A stretch of 64,000 nt of DNA from Tricholoma matsutake. Its lineage: Eukaryota; Basidiomycota; Agaricomycetes; Agaricales; Tricholomataceae. This document shows, piece by piece, positions 33,130-45,170 of this stretch. The stretch lies in NCBI GenBank assembly GCA_026075535.2, contig AP026538.1, forward strand, positions 18,918,337 through 18,982,336, read 5' to 3'. Every line of letters begins with the position of its first letter. Within the stretch, counting starts at the first letter, position 1. Below the pieces are notes generated by a model, which was not told the origin of the DNA, searched no databases, and saw only the letters and a program-made list of their open reading frames with translations. A program made the translations under genes and the position numbers.

Positions 33130-34509
33130 ATGACCCCAACTGAAACTCACCAGCGCACAACCAGAAACTCTCAACGTGCCGGTACCATTCCAGGGATCTC
33201 TGCAATTCAGTGATCCACACTTCCTAGCCCACGACCCACCTCAACATTCGGAGTAACTTCCAGACCTTCCAACATTTTCCGACAAATCAGTTTCGGAGCC
33301 CCATCAATCAGTGCAAACCTCATGTCTACTCAAGCTCAACAATCCCCCGTGAATCCGGAAGAACCCCAATCCACGACTCCCCTTGAGTATGTAGGGGGCA
33401 TCAACCAGCCTGAACCCTATGGGTTGGAAGATCATGGTCTAGAGGACGGACCTCCCGGTGGACCTGATGACCCTAGTGGTCCGGATGGCCCTGGGGGTGA
33501 CCCCGATCCTAATGATCCTGACGATCAACCTCCCATGGGGGGAAACCCTGATCCAGGGAATAGGTTCATAGATGTTCTTTACAACCTCTCGGAGAGTATC
33601 TGCACCCTCCAACAAAATAACGCACCCAAGACCAAGAAAATCAAAGTTCGTGACCCTGACACCTTCGATGGCTCCAACCCAAAGAAACTTAGAGACTTCC
33701 TAGTCTCGTGTAACCTTCATTTCCGCAACCGTCCACACATATTTTCTTCTGATGAGAAAAAGATCATATTTATCCTTTCTTATCTCAAGGGATCAGCTCT
33801 CAGCTGGTTTGAGCCTGGTCTTAATGACCCGACCGATTCCACACACTGGATGTGGGATTATGAGGCTTTTCTTGCCGAACTAGAGAGTAACTTCGGCCCG
33901 CATGACCCACTTGGGGATGCGGAAAAAGCTCTGTCTGATTTAGCAATGAAGAAAAGTGGTCGCATCACAAAGTATAATGTTGACTTTTGGGAATTAGCTT
34001 CTAGGGTCAACTGGAATGAGGCAGCCCTCCGTGACTGCTATTTCCACGGTCTTCTGCTCCAACTTCGTATAGAAGTCCTTCGGGGTGGTAAACCCAACAC
34101 CCTTGCAGGACTGCACTTGAAAGCGCAGGACTGTGACAATATCTACTGGATGCAGGAAGATGAAACCCGGTTCGAAACTAAGAATTCCGGGAACTCTTCT
34201 AACCCTGCCAAGAAGGACAACCCCAAAGGTTCCTCCCAGTCCACCAATCAATCCTCGTCGAGCTCCCCTCGGGGAAACTCCTCCAACCAGCAGCCCTCCA
34301 CGACAAAGAACACTTCCAAGTCGTCCATCTCCAACAAGTTGGGGAAGAACAGCAAACTTACTGCAGATGAACAAGAACGTTGCATGCAGGAAAGACTTTG
34401 CCTCTACTGCGGTGAAGAAGGGCATGTAGCAGGAAACTGCCCGAAGTCTAAAGCCGCAAAAGCCCGTGCATCCACTGTAATTCCCGATTCTGCAGACTCG
34501 GAAAAATAG
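33130..34509 (+). pseudogene. E4 gag with CCHC zinc knuckle
   Basis: The homologous start (MTPTETHQ) is at 33130, but TGA at 33211-33213 stops it at codon 28. A downstream ATG at 33322 opens 395 residues: a P/D/G-rich linker, the Gag core (FIDVLYNLSESICTLQQ, IIFILSYLKGSALSWFEPGL), an S/N-rich stretch and CLYCGEEGHVAGNC near the end. Confidence 0.93.
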
Positions 34510-34559
34510 TCCGCAACCCTCAGGATACAGCCATTGGGGCTGGGGGTTGCATTGACCTT

Positions 34560-37500
34560 ACCCACTTGGCTGCCTACGTCCATCTCAACGCATCCACTCT
34601 TTCCAACCCTGACTCCCTAATCATCCTCTTAACTATTCCTGACCTTTCCGCCCCTGTCCAAACCCTCATTGATTCTGGTTCATCCCACTGCTTTCTTGAC
34701 TCCTCTTTCATGTTGAATAACCAACTCAGCACAGAATCCATTAACCCGATCGGTTTATGACTCTTTGATGGATCTTGCAACTCCACCATAACTCAAGTTG
34801 CCCAACTTCCGGTCACCTTTCCTACCGGTGAAATGTTCAATCTGTCATTTTATGTAACCTTGCTAGACTCTTCCTGTTCTGCAGTACTTGGTCATAACTG
34901 GCTGAAGCAATACAATCTGTTGATTGACTGGTCTTCAAGCCAAATCACTTTCCGCTCTGCTGATCATAGAGGTTCAGCACCCCAGACGTCTCCTTTGTCC
35001 CTGAACCTTCTGGTAGAAATCCTTGAATCCTCCGCATTTTCTGAAAACCCCATTCCTCCTAAGTTTACACCTCCCAACATCTCTTTCATCAATGCTGCTG
35101 CTTATGCGTGTGCTAGCAAACTCCCTGGGGCAGTAGCCTTCCAGATGACCTTCGCTCCAGAAGAATTATCCACCCGCTCGACCCAATCCTCAATCCCGCC
35201 GGATTTATCCGACATTCCCGCCGAGTATCATGAATTCACCGATGTCTTTAATAAGAATAAGGCAGACACCCTTCCTCCACATCGTCCTTACGACCTCAAG
35301 ATAGAGACAGAGGATAATGCTCCCCCTCCTCCGGGTTGCATGTACTCCCTCTCTCCCTCCGAATTAGAAGCCCTACGAGTCTTCATTGATGAAAACGTCC
35401 GCTCAGGCTTCATCCGTCCTTCTAAGTCTCCGCATGGAGCTCCTATACTTTTCGTCAAGAAGAAGGACGGTAGCCTCTGACTTTGTGTCGACTACCGAGG
35501 ACTCAATTGTCTTATGAAGAAAGACCGCTATCCCCTTCCTCTCATTTCTGACCTCCTTGACTCTCCCCGAAAAGCCCGCTTGTTCACCAAGATAGACTTG
35601 CAGCACACATATCACCTAGTCCGCATTGCGGACAGTGATGAATGGAAAACTACTTTCCACACCCACTATGGATCCTTCGAGTGGTTGGTGGTTCCCTTTG
35701 GACTCACTAATGCACCCGCAGCATTCCAGTGTTTTATGAACGACATCTTCAGTGACATGCTGGATGTTTGTGTCATCGTGTACCTCGACGACATCCTGAT
35801 CTATTCAGACGACAAGTCCCAGCATGGGACTCACATTAAAGAAGTCCTCCACCGTCTCCGGAAAAATGGACTTTATGCCTCCCCACAGAAATGTGAGTTC
35901 CACAAAGACACCATTGAATATTTAGGTTTCATCCTTTCACCAGATGGACTTTGGATGTCCGAGGATAAAGTCAAAACCGTGCTCGACTGGCCCAAGCCTA
36001 GGAAAGTTAAGGACATCCAATCCTTCTTAGGCTTCTGCAATTTTTACCGCCATTTCATTAATGGTTATTCAGACATTGTCATCCCACTTACCCGCTTGAC
36101 ATGGAAATCTGCACCTTGGGACTTCAACAAGAAGTGCCGCAACACCTTTGAGAGGCTCAAACAAGAATTCACTCATGCACCCGTCTTAACCCAATGGGTA
36201 CCCGACTCACAAATGGTACTCGAAATGGACGCTTCCGACTATGCCCTAGCTGCTATCCTTTCGGTTTACACTGCGGATGGAGAAATCCATCTGGTCACTT
36301 TTCATTCCTGCTCCTTCAATCCCGCTGAACTAAATTATGACACACATGACAAGGAACTCTTGGCCATTTTCGAAGCCTTCAAACACTGGAGGCAGTACTT
36401 TGAGGGTTCTGCAAACCCAGTTGATGTGGTCACGGACCACAAAAATCTTGAGTACTTCAGCACTACCAAGTTGCTCACCCACTGCCAGGCCCATTGGTCT
36501 GAGTACCTTTCCCAGTTCAATCTCGTCATCCTCTTCCACCCCGGGAAACTAGGGGCCAAGCCAGATGCACTCACTAGACATTGGGACGTCTACCGCAAAG
36601 GGGGAAATAGCGACTTCGCCTCTGTAAACCCGACCAACTTCCAACCTGTATTCACACAGGAACAACTCTCCTCTTCCCTCTGCGCCACTTATCTCGCCAC
36701 ACCCATCCTTCGACAAGCAGTAATCATGGACGTTGAGAAACTCCACAATGACATCCGCACCTCTCTTCCCCTTGACCCTATATCTTCTGTTCATCTCCCG
36801 ACACCTGTTGACTCCAAATGGACCATAGATGAGGCAGGACTTCGACCGGATTTATGTTCCGGACGTTGCAGATCTCCGCCTCAAAGTCCTCCAATACAAA
36901 CATGATCATATCCTCTCCAGCCACTTCGGACAAAACAAAACCCAGCAGCTTGTCCACTGGGAATACGTCTGGCCAAACCTCCACACCTTTGTCCAGGAAT
37001 TCTGCAAATCCTGTATGACTTGCAAATGATCCAAATCGCCTCGACACAGGCCCTACGGGTTCCTAAAGCAACTTCTGGTTCCGGAATGACCTTGGAATTC
37101 CATCTCCATGGATTTCATTGAACAACTACCCGACTCCGCTGGTCACACTGCTATCCTATTCATCGTTGACTGCCTCACCAAACAGGGCATCTTCATTCTA
37201 ACTGTCAATGAAATCACAGCCCAAGAACTAGCCAACCTGTTCATCCTCCACGTCTTCTCCAAGCATGGTGTTCCGTCGCACGTCACTTGCGACTGGGGAT
37301 CCGAGTTCATCTCTCATTTTTTCCGCTCTCTTGGAAAAGCACTCGACATGCGGATCCACTTCACTTCTGGTTATCATCTGCAAGGTGATGGTCAGACAGA
37401 ATGACTTAACCAGACCTTGGAACAGTACCTCCAGATCTTCTGCAACTATTAGCAGGACGACTGGTCTCACCTCTTGCCCTTGGGCGAATTTGCCTACAAC

Positions 37501-38184
37501 AATGCTCCTTCCGCCTCTACAGGCATATCACCTTTCTTTGCCAATAAAGGTTACCACCCAAAAATTTCCATCTTTCCAGAGTGCGACTTAGCTTCACAGT
37601 GTGCCCGCAAATTTGTTGTCAATTTAGACAACCTTCACCAGGAACTTCAGAAACAACTTGCAGCCGCTCAAGAACATTATCAAGGTCCTGCGGATAAACA
37701 TCGGGCACCCACACCTGACTTCGACATTGGTGATTTCGCTTATGTCACTGCGGAAAATATCCACATCACCCGTCCATCCAAGAAACTCTCCAAAAAGAAC
37801 CACAGTCCTTTTCAAATCATTGCCTGCCCGGGAACTCACTCAGTCACCCTGCAGCTCCCGGATCACATGCAGGCTATTCACCCTGTTTTCCATGTCTCTC
37901 AACTAGAGATGCACTCCCCAAACACAATTCCAAATCGAGTACAACCTCCACCTCCTCCGATCACCATCAATGATGAGCTCGAATATGAGATTGCCGAAGT
38001 CCTCAACTCCAAAGTTGACAACCGACATTGCTGCAAGATTCTCTACCTCGTCCGATGGGAAGGTTACCAGGGAACCGATGAAGAGACTTCCTGGCTACCT
38101 GTTATGGAACTTGACCACGCCCAAGAACTCCTTGTGGATTTTCACACCCGCTACCCACAGAAAATCGGACTGTTACCTGCTTAA
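34560..38184 (+). pseudogene. E4 Pol: protease, RT, RNase H, integrase, chromodomain
   Basis: The protease has LIDSGSSHC (34671-34679). RT shows GAPILFVKKKDG, then TGA at 35478, then LCVDYRGL and YLDDILIYSDD with an intact catalytic motif (35781-35792). RNase H has MDASDYALAAIL and THDKELLAIFEAFKHW. The integrase core is at 37108-37404 (MDFIEQLPDS, TCDWGSEF, GDGQTE) and the chromodomain at about 37984-38160 (YEIAEVLNSKVD ... YLVRWEGYQG). Breaks lie at 34758, 35478, 36903, 37402 and 37450. It serves as the reference for judging what E3 lost. Confidence 0.94.
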
Positions 38185-38268
38185 AGACGATTCACGTTAC
38201 TTATTCACTCAGAACAAACTCAGAACAAACTTTATTGAAAAAAGAATTTTTTGGATCCAACCAGATCC

Positions 38269-39283
38269 CTACACTACCTCCACTTCTCCCTCTCCATCTT
38301 CATCATCCTCTCCTCCGACTTCACCACCTTCCTCCCCTTCTCCACCTTCCCCGCCTTCATCCTCCTCTTCCTCACCCTCGCCCTCCTCCACGTTGTCTGC
38401 CCACCTTTTTTCCAAATATCTTTGGAATCCCACCCAGTCGTCTCCAGACTGGCGGATCCCGTGCCTCTCCCGTCGGGACTCTCATACTGCCTGCTCCACT
38501 TCCTCCTCATCCTCGTCACTCTCCCCCTTGATACTTTCGTCCACCTCCCACTCCAGGTCCATTGCATCCCGGATCTCCTCCATCGACTCCCTCACCGCTG
38601 TCACCACCTCCCCAAACCCTTTCCTCACCACCTTCACCAGCTGCCATAGCAGCTCCGCCACTTCTCCACTGTTTTCTGGCAGGCCCGCTGTTCCCGCTCC
38701 GGACCTCGCTTTTCTTACTGTTGGGGCCTCCTGCCCCTCCCACACGACCTCCTCGCACTTGTGCTTAATGCACATGCAGTTATCGCACACGCGTCCCTTC
38801 GCACCCATCTTGAAGCACAAAATTTTTTGATATTGGCACCTAAGCCACTTGTCAGTCTGAAAACATTGAAAGAAAACCAACTACGCACCTTTTGCAGGGC
38901 AAGGCGGCCTGCACCCGCACCAGACTCACTGATTCTTCTGACCCCACCCGCGCCCTTGACGTGGCAATCTTCTTCTTCTTTGGGGACTTGCTCCCCTCGG
39001 CCTCGTCCTCCAAACCCGCAGCCGCAGCTGCCCGCTTCTTCTCCATGTGTTTTGCGGCCGAAGCCTCTTTTTTCTGCACCGCTGCCTGGCGTGCCTCCTC
39101 TGCCTTCACAGCCTCCTCTGATGCCTTCTGCGCCTCCTGCGCCCGACATTCCTCCTCCCTTGCTGCCTCCTCCAATTCTCTCACCTCCCGCTCCATCTGT
39201 TCTTTCATCTCCCGCTCCATCTGTTTGTACTGAGCCTTCATTGCAGCCAATTTCAGTTGAGCGGAGCCTGCTGGGGGGGACAT
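38269..39283 (-). CDS. Accessory ORF of E4, antisense to gag-pol: coiled coil plus Cys cluster
   Basis: This is the homologue of 14579-15552. It starts MSPPAGSAQLKLAAMKAQ. A coiled coil (EREMKEQMEREVRELEEAAR) and a basic patch (SPKKKKIATSRAR) follow. The Cys cluster is PCKRC ... RCQYQKILCFKMGAKGRVC ... CIKHKC, and the tail is acidic. The frame breaks right after PCKRC; GT...TTTTCAG there could be an intron of only about 28-32 bp. One TGA occurs late in the tail. AATAAA follows the stop on the minus strand. Two independent copies keep start, order and polyadenylation signal, so this is a real element gene and not a chance frame. Confidence 0.7.
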
Positions 39284-39415
39284 TTTGTATAGGTGATGGA
39301 AGAAGGAAAACAACAAAATTTTTCAACCAATTGCCGCATTCGGGAGTCAACCAATTTTCTCATTTGGACTCGAACCTTCACGTGCCTCATAGGCTCGGCA
39401 CTAAGGGGGAAATAC

Positions 39416-40112
39416 TGTCACAATCCATTCCTCACCAGCTCGGAACCTGCGACCTTCCGATCTTTTCCGCTTTTCCTAACTCAACTCCTACCGCCTTCAT
39501 TCTGGCCCCCTTGCACTGCCCACACTGCTGTGCACCAGGCCGCCATGTACAGAAACCACGGCTGCCTTCCAAGGCTGCCGTCTAGTTTTGCAAATTCAAC
39601 TATGGATTCCTGTGCGGCCTCCGCTAGGCAATTTATCTATGCAGTTGAGACACTGCCACAGTTTCTGTTTCCATTCCGCTCTTGTTCCAGACTCTAGTAT
39701 TTAAGCTTAGTTAGTTTCGCTTTGTATTCCTCAGTTCGTATATCAACATAGACTCGACTTTACCCTGTCAATCTAAAACCTCCTTCTACTCCAACTCCTG
39801 ACCTCTAAGAGTCTGAACTCCATTCGACTCATCCTCTAGTTCCCCTCTGAAGTTCTAGTCCCACCTGAACTTAACCTAAGTCCCTCCGTACTCCTTCCCA
39901 CATTTACCCGCACTCTCCTGCTCCTATCTCTAAAACCTCTACCCGAAATTAGGACACCAGACAAGGTGAAGGGCGCAGCTTCTTACAAGCTGAAGCCAAG
40001 TCCTTTTCGTTACCCATCCACATAATCTGTTATGACCCGACAATCTTCCGCTCTCAAACACCCGCCGGGTCCGACCGGATTCCGACGAGCCCTTTCAGAT
40101 CAGTTCTTAACA
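39416..40112 (+). repeat. E4 3' LTR (LTR H)
   Basis: This 697 bp repeat is paired with 32396-33092. Differences seen near the start are mostly transitions. The purine-rich AAGGGGGAAATAC precedes it. TSD GCATG follows. Confidence 0.94.
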
Positions 40113-40117
40113 GCATG

Positions 40118-40140
40118 TCTCCATCTTGGTGATGAGAGCA
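40118..40140 (+). other. E6 LTR end and tRNA-type primer site
   Basis: TCTCCA completes the E6 5' LTR. After TCT comes TGGTGATGAGAGC, which starts with the TGG expected opposite a tRNA CCA end. E7 has the less decayed version. Confidence 0.65.
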
Positions 40141-40333
40141 CAATTTGACTTGCTCACCACTGCTTAGACTTACTGGGCTTACTGCTATTTAGTTCCATTC
40201 TTGTCACTTCTTCCTTGATTCTCGCAAGCCATGTCACAATGTGCCCAGTTCTGGTTTTACAGTCTACAGTCATCACTAGTCTAGTTTTAAGCACCTGTTA
40301 CAGTCCTCATCATTTAACACCCCAGCTATCAAT

Positions 40334-42001
40334 ATGCCTGGACCTGGGAACTCCCAAATTCCTACTCTGAGCACCTTTGCTGAAATCGGCTGTTTCTGTA
40401 ACCCCACAACAGCCGCGTCAACAGCCATCATTTGCAACAGTTCACTGCAGAATGTCATACTGGAACTCCTGGAAAATGTGAAAACCAGAGCTCTTGAAGA
40501 AGGGAAGAAGCTTGGTAGAGAGGAACAGCTCGAGAAGGATGAAAACGCAAAGCAACAAGCATACAAAAATGGTTGGAGGGAAGGCCACAAAACTGGGCTC
40601 AAAGAAGGAAAGGAGGAATGGGAAGTGACATGCGAGCTGGCATATGAGGAAGGGAAGACGAATGGCCACCTGGAGGAAAGGGAGGACTGGGTGTCAAACC
40701 ACAGTGAGGGCCTCTGCGCCTCCCCAGAGGTGTCGATGCCCCAAGTTTGAGACAGCATTGATGTGAGCACCCAAGCAACCCCAAGGACTGACAAAATGGG
40801 CTCTCAGACCAATGTTACCGCCACTGTCAACTTCAGTACCCAAGTCACCCCAATACTGCGGAAACAGCCACGCAAACTCTTGACATGCACCCCAGCACCC
40901 CCCTTGGCACTTCACCGCTAACAATGGCCGCATCAACAATGACAACATCATTGACAACCACCACAGCCACTCTGCCCCCATCTTCAAAAGAGCGAAATAC
41001 AGCTCCAAAATGATGGCACACACTGCCAAGCTGACATACAGCACCCCCACAGAGTTCCAGCCCCCCCCTTTGCACCCTGAGCCCCACCATTCCACTGCCA
41101 TGTCATCGTTGGCAACGGCAACATACTCGGCTACAACCACTGTCAAAATGATAACCCGGGCAATGGCTACCACCCAGATGATGGCTACTACCCCAGAGAC
41201 CACTCACCAAGCCCCAAACGACGTACAAGAACCATCTATGGCCCAGAAAACCAATTCACGAGACAATGAGCAATGGTGCTTGTTGAAACATGTTGTCTGC
41301 TCGACAGACGAACCCCATCAGCCCCACCTCCCTCAGCAACAGCCTGTATTGTACCCCCCACACCCCTGCTTGCCCTCAGTCGCCCCCCAGTTCGTCCCCC
41401 AGCCCCCTGCTGTGTACCCCAAGCCCATGACAACACCTTACACGTCCACCAGACCCGCCACATCATCGACAATGTGTCTGTTGACCATAGCTGTATCCCC
41501 TGCTCTACCTCATTCTGGACCACTGGCCACAGCTTGAAAACAATGGGACACATCACCAGAGCCACCAGAATGACCCCAGGCCCTGCCCCATCTCCCCAGC
41601 TTGCCCTATACACACCAGAAATGCACGATTTCCCCACAGCCCGCATCTTACACCCCATCAGCATCACTGATGATGCTGTCTATGCCCACAGAAGCCCCTG
41701 CTTACCCCCCATCCGCTCCAGCTTGCCCTGGCTCGGCCCTCAAAGAGCCTTTTTGCTGTCCCCCCCATCTTTCACAGCTGCTGATGCGTCTGAACCCCCC
41801 ACCGCCATAGTTTTACAGCCCTTGTCTCCCATCTCATCCCCTTTGAGCCTTGTACCACCGTGTTCAACACCTATACCCACTCGTCTTGACTGGGCTGAAG
41901 ATGCTGCATCAATGCCAGCCCCGCCCATCATGTACCCACCACCATGGGATCTCTCGACTCTGAGGATAGGCTGTGCACAGCTGTTTGGAACCATTCAATG
42001 A
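40334..42001 (+). pseudogene. E6 Gag-like ORF, decayed
   Basis: The N-terminal ORF (40334-40750) has repeated GxxxG/EEGK motifs, probably helical. TGA at 40748-40750 stops it, and S/T/Q- and proline-rich sequence continues in shifting frames. The C-terminal block (RLDWAEDAASMPAPP ... LRIGCAQLFGTIQ) matches the E7 C terminus, and MATTPETTHQAPNDVQ matches an E7 segment. The capsid-like N terminus of E7 is not visible here. Confidence 0.7.
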
Positions 42002-42426
42002 TGTACAAGATGATGACAAGCCCCAGCTCCACCATATTTTTTTTCAGTCTTGAAAGTCTTCATATCTGGCCCTACCATTTCTTCCTCGGTCTCAAGCTCA
42101 ACCTTTTATCACTCAATGACATCCTGCTGGTATAGGACCAGGAAGACCCATCATTACTATTCCTGTCGGAACAGCACCCATACCTGCCACTCCTGTTCCA
42201 AAGCTTGACTGGGATCAAGACCCTTGTCTTGTTGATTTGAGTTGTGCACTTTGTGCCTTGGGATGGACACCACCAGGCTGAGCATCTTTATTTTATTTTT
42301 ATTATTCACTGCATATATCATTGGACACTTATTCACTGCACATAGCATTACCAGACATTTTAGACATCATCTCCTATTTAAAGTTCCATTGCAACGAGGA
42401 CATTGCATTTTTTGGACATGGGTAGA

Positions 42427-42573
42427 TGGAGTAGTGTGTATGGGCACACCTCCTCCAGGTAGTCACATGACCATGTAGTCAGTAGACAGTCACACATGTG
42501 CATAGAGTCATGCATAGGCTATCACTATCCATGCTATACCATTGCTATAGAGGAGATGCTTGGCACATCTCCA
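42427..42573 (+). repeat. E6 3' LTR
   Basis: This intact 147 bp LTR runs TGGAGTAGTG ... GGCACATCTCCA. CTAC follows as the right TSD copy. Confidence 0.85.
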
Positions 42574-42936
42574 CTACAATACAGCCTTTATCTTCTCCAT
42601 AACTACCTTAGGCACTGCCTAATAGTACCCAACAGAACCTTCCTTTTATATCCTACTTTCTACAGGTATTTAAACTATGTTGTTTTGATACTTGTACTCC
42701 AGAATCCAGTTTCATTACCCACCTCTTAACCATCTCACTAAGCCATGACCAGAACGTGTGTTGAAACCATAGCATTTGTCACACTTTTGCCACATATTTT
42801 GAGGAGTGTCAAAACTCTCTGAAGAACTTTACTCTTTGTCGATAATGCTCCGATAACTCTATGGCTGATCACCTTGGACCTCGCTGCCTATCAACAACCC
42901 TTACTCTTACCAAGAAACTCAGAACTATCAAACAAA
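42574..42936 (+). other. E9 LTR/leader region
   Basis: TATTTAAAC (near 42669) and the stretch up to the Gag start align with the inverted E11 leader. No gene is seen. Confidence 0.5.
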
Positions 42937-45170
42937 ATGTCATATTCACTGTGCAGTGTGACTAGAAGAAACCAGACTACAGGTAAGTCAATCCTTCCTA
43001 TTGCTGATGCTGGCTCGTCTGCTGGGAACACCTCAATGTCCCCATTTTCCTCCACACAAGCAACCAAGTCCTACTCGGATGCGGTTGTGGAGAGATCCCC
43101 ATCGACATCTCCAGATGTCATTAGGAAGTCTTTGGATAACCTTTCTGCATGGGAGGAAGCGCAAGATGCTTCTTTCGAGAACAGAGCTGGCAAGGAGCCC
43201 TCTGATGATGAAGGTGGTAGCTCCCCTTCTTCAGTTCTCTCTAGTCCTGAAGAGGAAAATAGAAATCCTTGGGTGAAAGTTACCACCCGAAGATCTCATA
43301 GGCTCAATTCATTAAAATGAACCAATATACAAGTTAAAATCTTACCCAAGCATGTAAAGGATGTTAGAGACCCAGTGCTTGAGGCTGCTGAGAAGAATTT
43401 GACCTCAGAACAGCATGAACGTGTCTGGAAGCACTGTGCTGCAGTTAGAACCCATTGAGGAAGCAATTCCTCACATGGTGAAGGTACCTCGAATGCAAAA
43501 GGAAAAGGTCCTGATCCTTGGGACTGGGGCAATGTTCATGTTGATCCCAAAGAATTAGATCCTGAGAAACAAAGAGAAATGCTCAAGCATTACAACTTGA
43601 GAAAAAATCAAGTAGACACAGACCAAGATGGTTCCACCGTCTTGGAACACCAAAGGATATCCAAGAAACCCCAAGGGAACAAGTCAGGTCCTATGCTGAG
43701 TAGTGAACCAGCGTCATCTGGTGATGAGAATAAAAAGTCCCGGAAAAGAAAGACTGGCTCTCAAAAGGCTAAGTCTAGAAAAGAAAAGGAGAAAGCTCGC
43801 AAGAACAATGCCAAGGCTAACCCCAAGGATTGGGAACCATTGGCTAATCTTGGAGTTGACCACCTTGACGGATTAAGAAAGAAATCTAAAGTGAAGACCC
43901 ATCGAAAGACTAATAAATGAGACAAAGATGCTTTATGGCCATTAGAACAGGTAAAGGCCAAAAGTTATCTTGGTCGGGTGCTAGATGCAGCCTGAAAAAG
44001 CAGCTGCTCCATTGAGGTCGATGGGTCTTCCTTGTCGTCATCATCTGTGTCCTCATCATCGACGTCTGACAGTCCAAGCTCAAGTGATGGAGATTCCTCA
44101 GACTCTAGTAGTTCATCGGGTTCCGATAGCTCGAGTTTGGATACTGAGCAGACTCTGATTCTGATTCAACATTGGGCTCAAGATCTCGTAGTCATAACCA
44201 TTCACAGTCTAAAAAATGTTCAAAACAGAAGTTCAGGACTAGTTCCTTGAAAATAAAGCCTAGGTCGCCACGAGAGTACAGTGGCCAGGCAGAGCCACAA
44301 CTGTTTCATCACTTCGTACAAGAAAGCATGGACTACGTCCAAGACGGTCGTGTTCCTGCCAAATGGCAGATACGAGTCCTCTCATACTTCTTAAAGGGCA
44401 AAGCTAGAAACTATTATGTGCAAAAGGCTGCCCACAAGGAACAGAAAATGTCACTAGTCAAATTTTTTAGTGGAATATTTGATTATTGCTTTCCATTGAG
44501 CTTCCAATCTGACTTACGAGAGAAGCTTGATAATTGTACCCAAGGTAATAAAACCATTAGAGACTATGTCTATGAAATTGAAGAGCTGCACATGATGATA
44601 GGCATCAGTGACAAGCAACAACGAGTTCTAAACTTGTGGAAAGGACTTCACCAGGATATCAGACAAGCCTTGCATTGGTAAAAACTCAACCCAGAGGTCT
44701 CTTCCTGGAAAAAGATTGTTGAAGCTGCCGAATGCTACAAGCTGTCCAAAGGAGAAGGCACTTCCAAAAGGGACGTTTGGGCAACGATTACAATCAATCA
44801 AATAATAATATACCTAGTCACTCATCTGGACATGGTAGACGTGATAGGAACAAGTCCTGTTTGTTCAATAACAAATGAAGCAATAACAACAACTCTGGCA
44901 ATCGGAATGGCTCTTCGAGCCTACTGCATAAATGGGGTAGCACTCACACAAACAATGTGCCATCCGGATCCAATAACACATGGCCTCATTATACGAACCA
45001 TGCAAACAATAAACCATCAGGTTCAAATTATCGAGATTCCAAACCATTGCGACCTCAGTTAAGCAAAAAAGAAAAAAGCGAGCTACTAGCTGCCAGAAAA
45101 TGTTTCAAGTGCAAAGAAGTAGGGCACTTGGGCCTTGGCTCGCAACTGTCCTCAGGGTTCATTTGTTAAA
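42937..45170 (+). pseudogene. E9 gag
   Basis: It starts MSYSLCSVTRRNQTTG. A serine-rich, low-complexity N-terminal part (YSDAVVERSPS, NPWVKVTTRRSHRL) and a lysine-rich stretch follow. The capsid core is at 44172-44681 (PREYSGQAEPQLFHHFVQES, YFLKGKARNYYVQKA). The zinc knuckle is CFKCKEVGHL ... ARNC near 45096-45145, with a frameshift inside it. In-frame stops lie at 43318 and elsewhere. Confidence 0.87.

Larger units (their letters stand above)
32396..40112 (+). mobile_element. E4: Ty3/gypsy chromovirus, full-length sister of E3
   Basis: 697 bp LTRs lie at 32396-33092 and 39416-40112, with TSD GCATG (32391-32395 and 40113-40117). It contains gag, protease, RT with intact YLDD, RNase H, integrase and chromodomain on the + strand, plus an antisense accessory ORF. 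In-frame stops at 33211, 34758 and 35478 make it inactive, at least two of them CGA-to-TGA. It sits inside the E6 left LTR and so is younger than E6. Confidence 0.96.
32255..42573 (+). mobile_element. E6: short-LTR element lacking pol
   Basis: It has 147 bp LTRs starting TGGAGTAGTG and ending ATCTCCA. The left LTR (32255-32395 plus 40118-40123) is split by E4; the right is 42427-42573. TSD CTAC (4 bp) flanks it. Without E4 it is about 2.6 kb. A primer site beginning TGG lies three bases after the LTR (40127). Only a broken Gag-like region is present. E7 is the same family. Confidence 0.82.

Noticed and set aside
38235..38830. Long Pro/Ser-rich frames on the + strand opposite the E4 antisense gene
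   Set aside because: They are complements of the acidic, lysine-rich antisense protein. The conserved features (start, Cys spacing, polyadenylation signal) lie on the minus strand.
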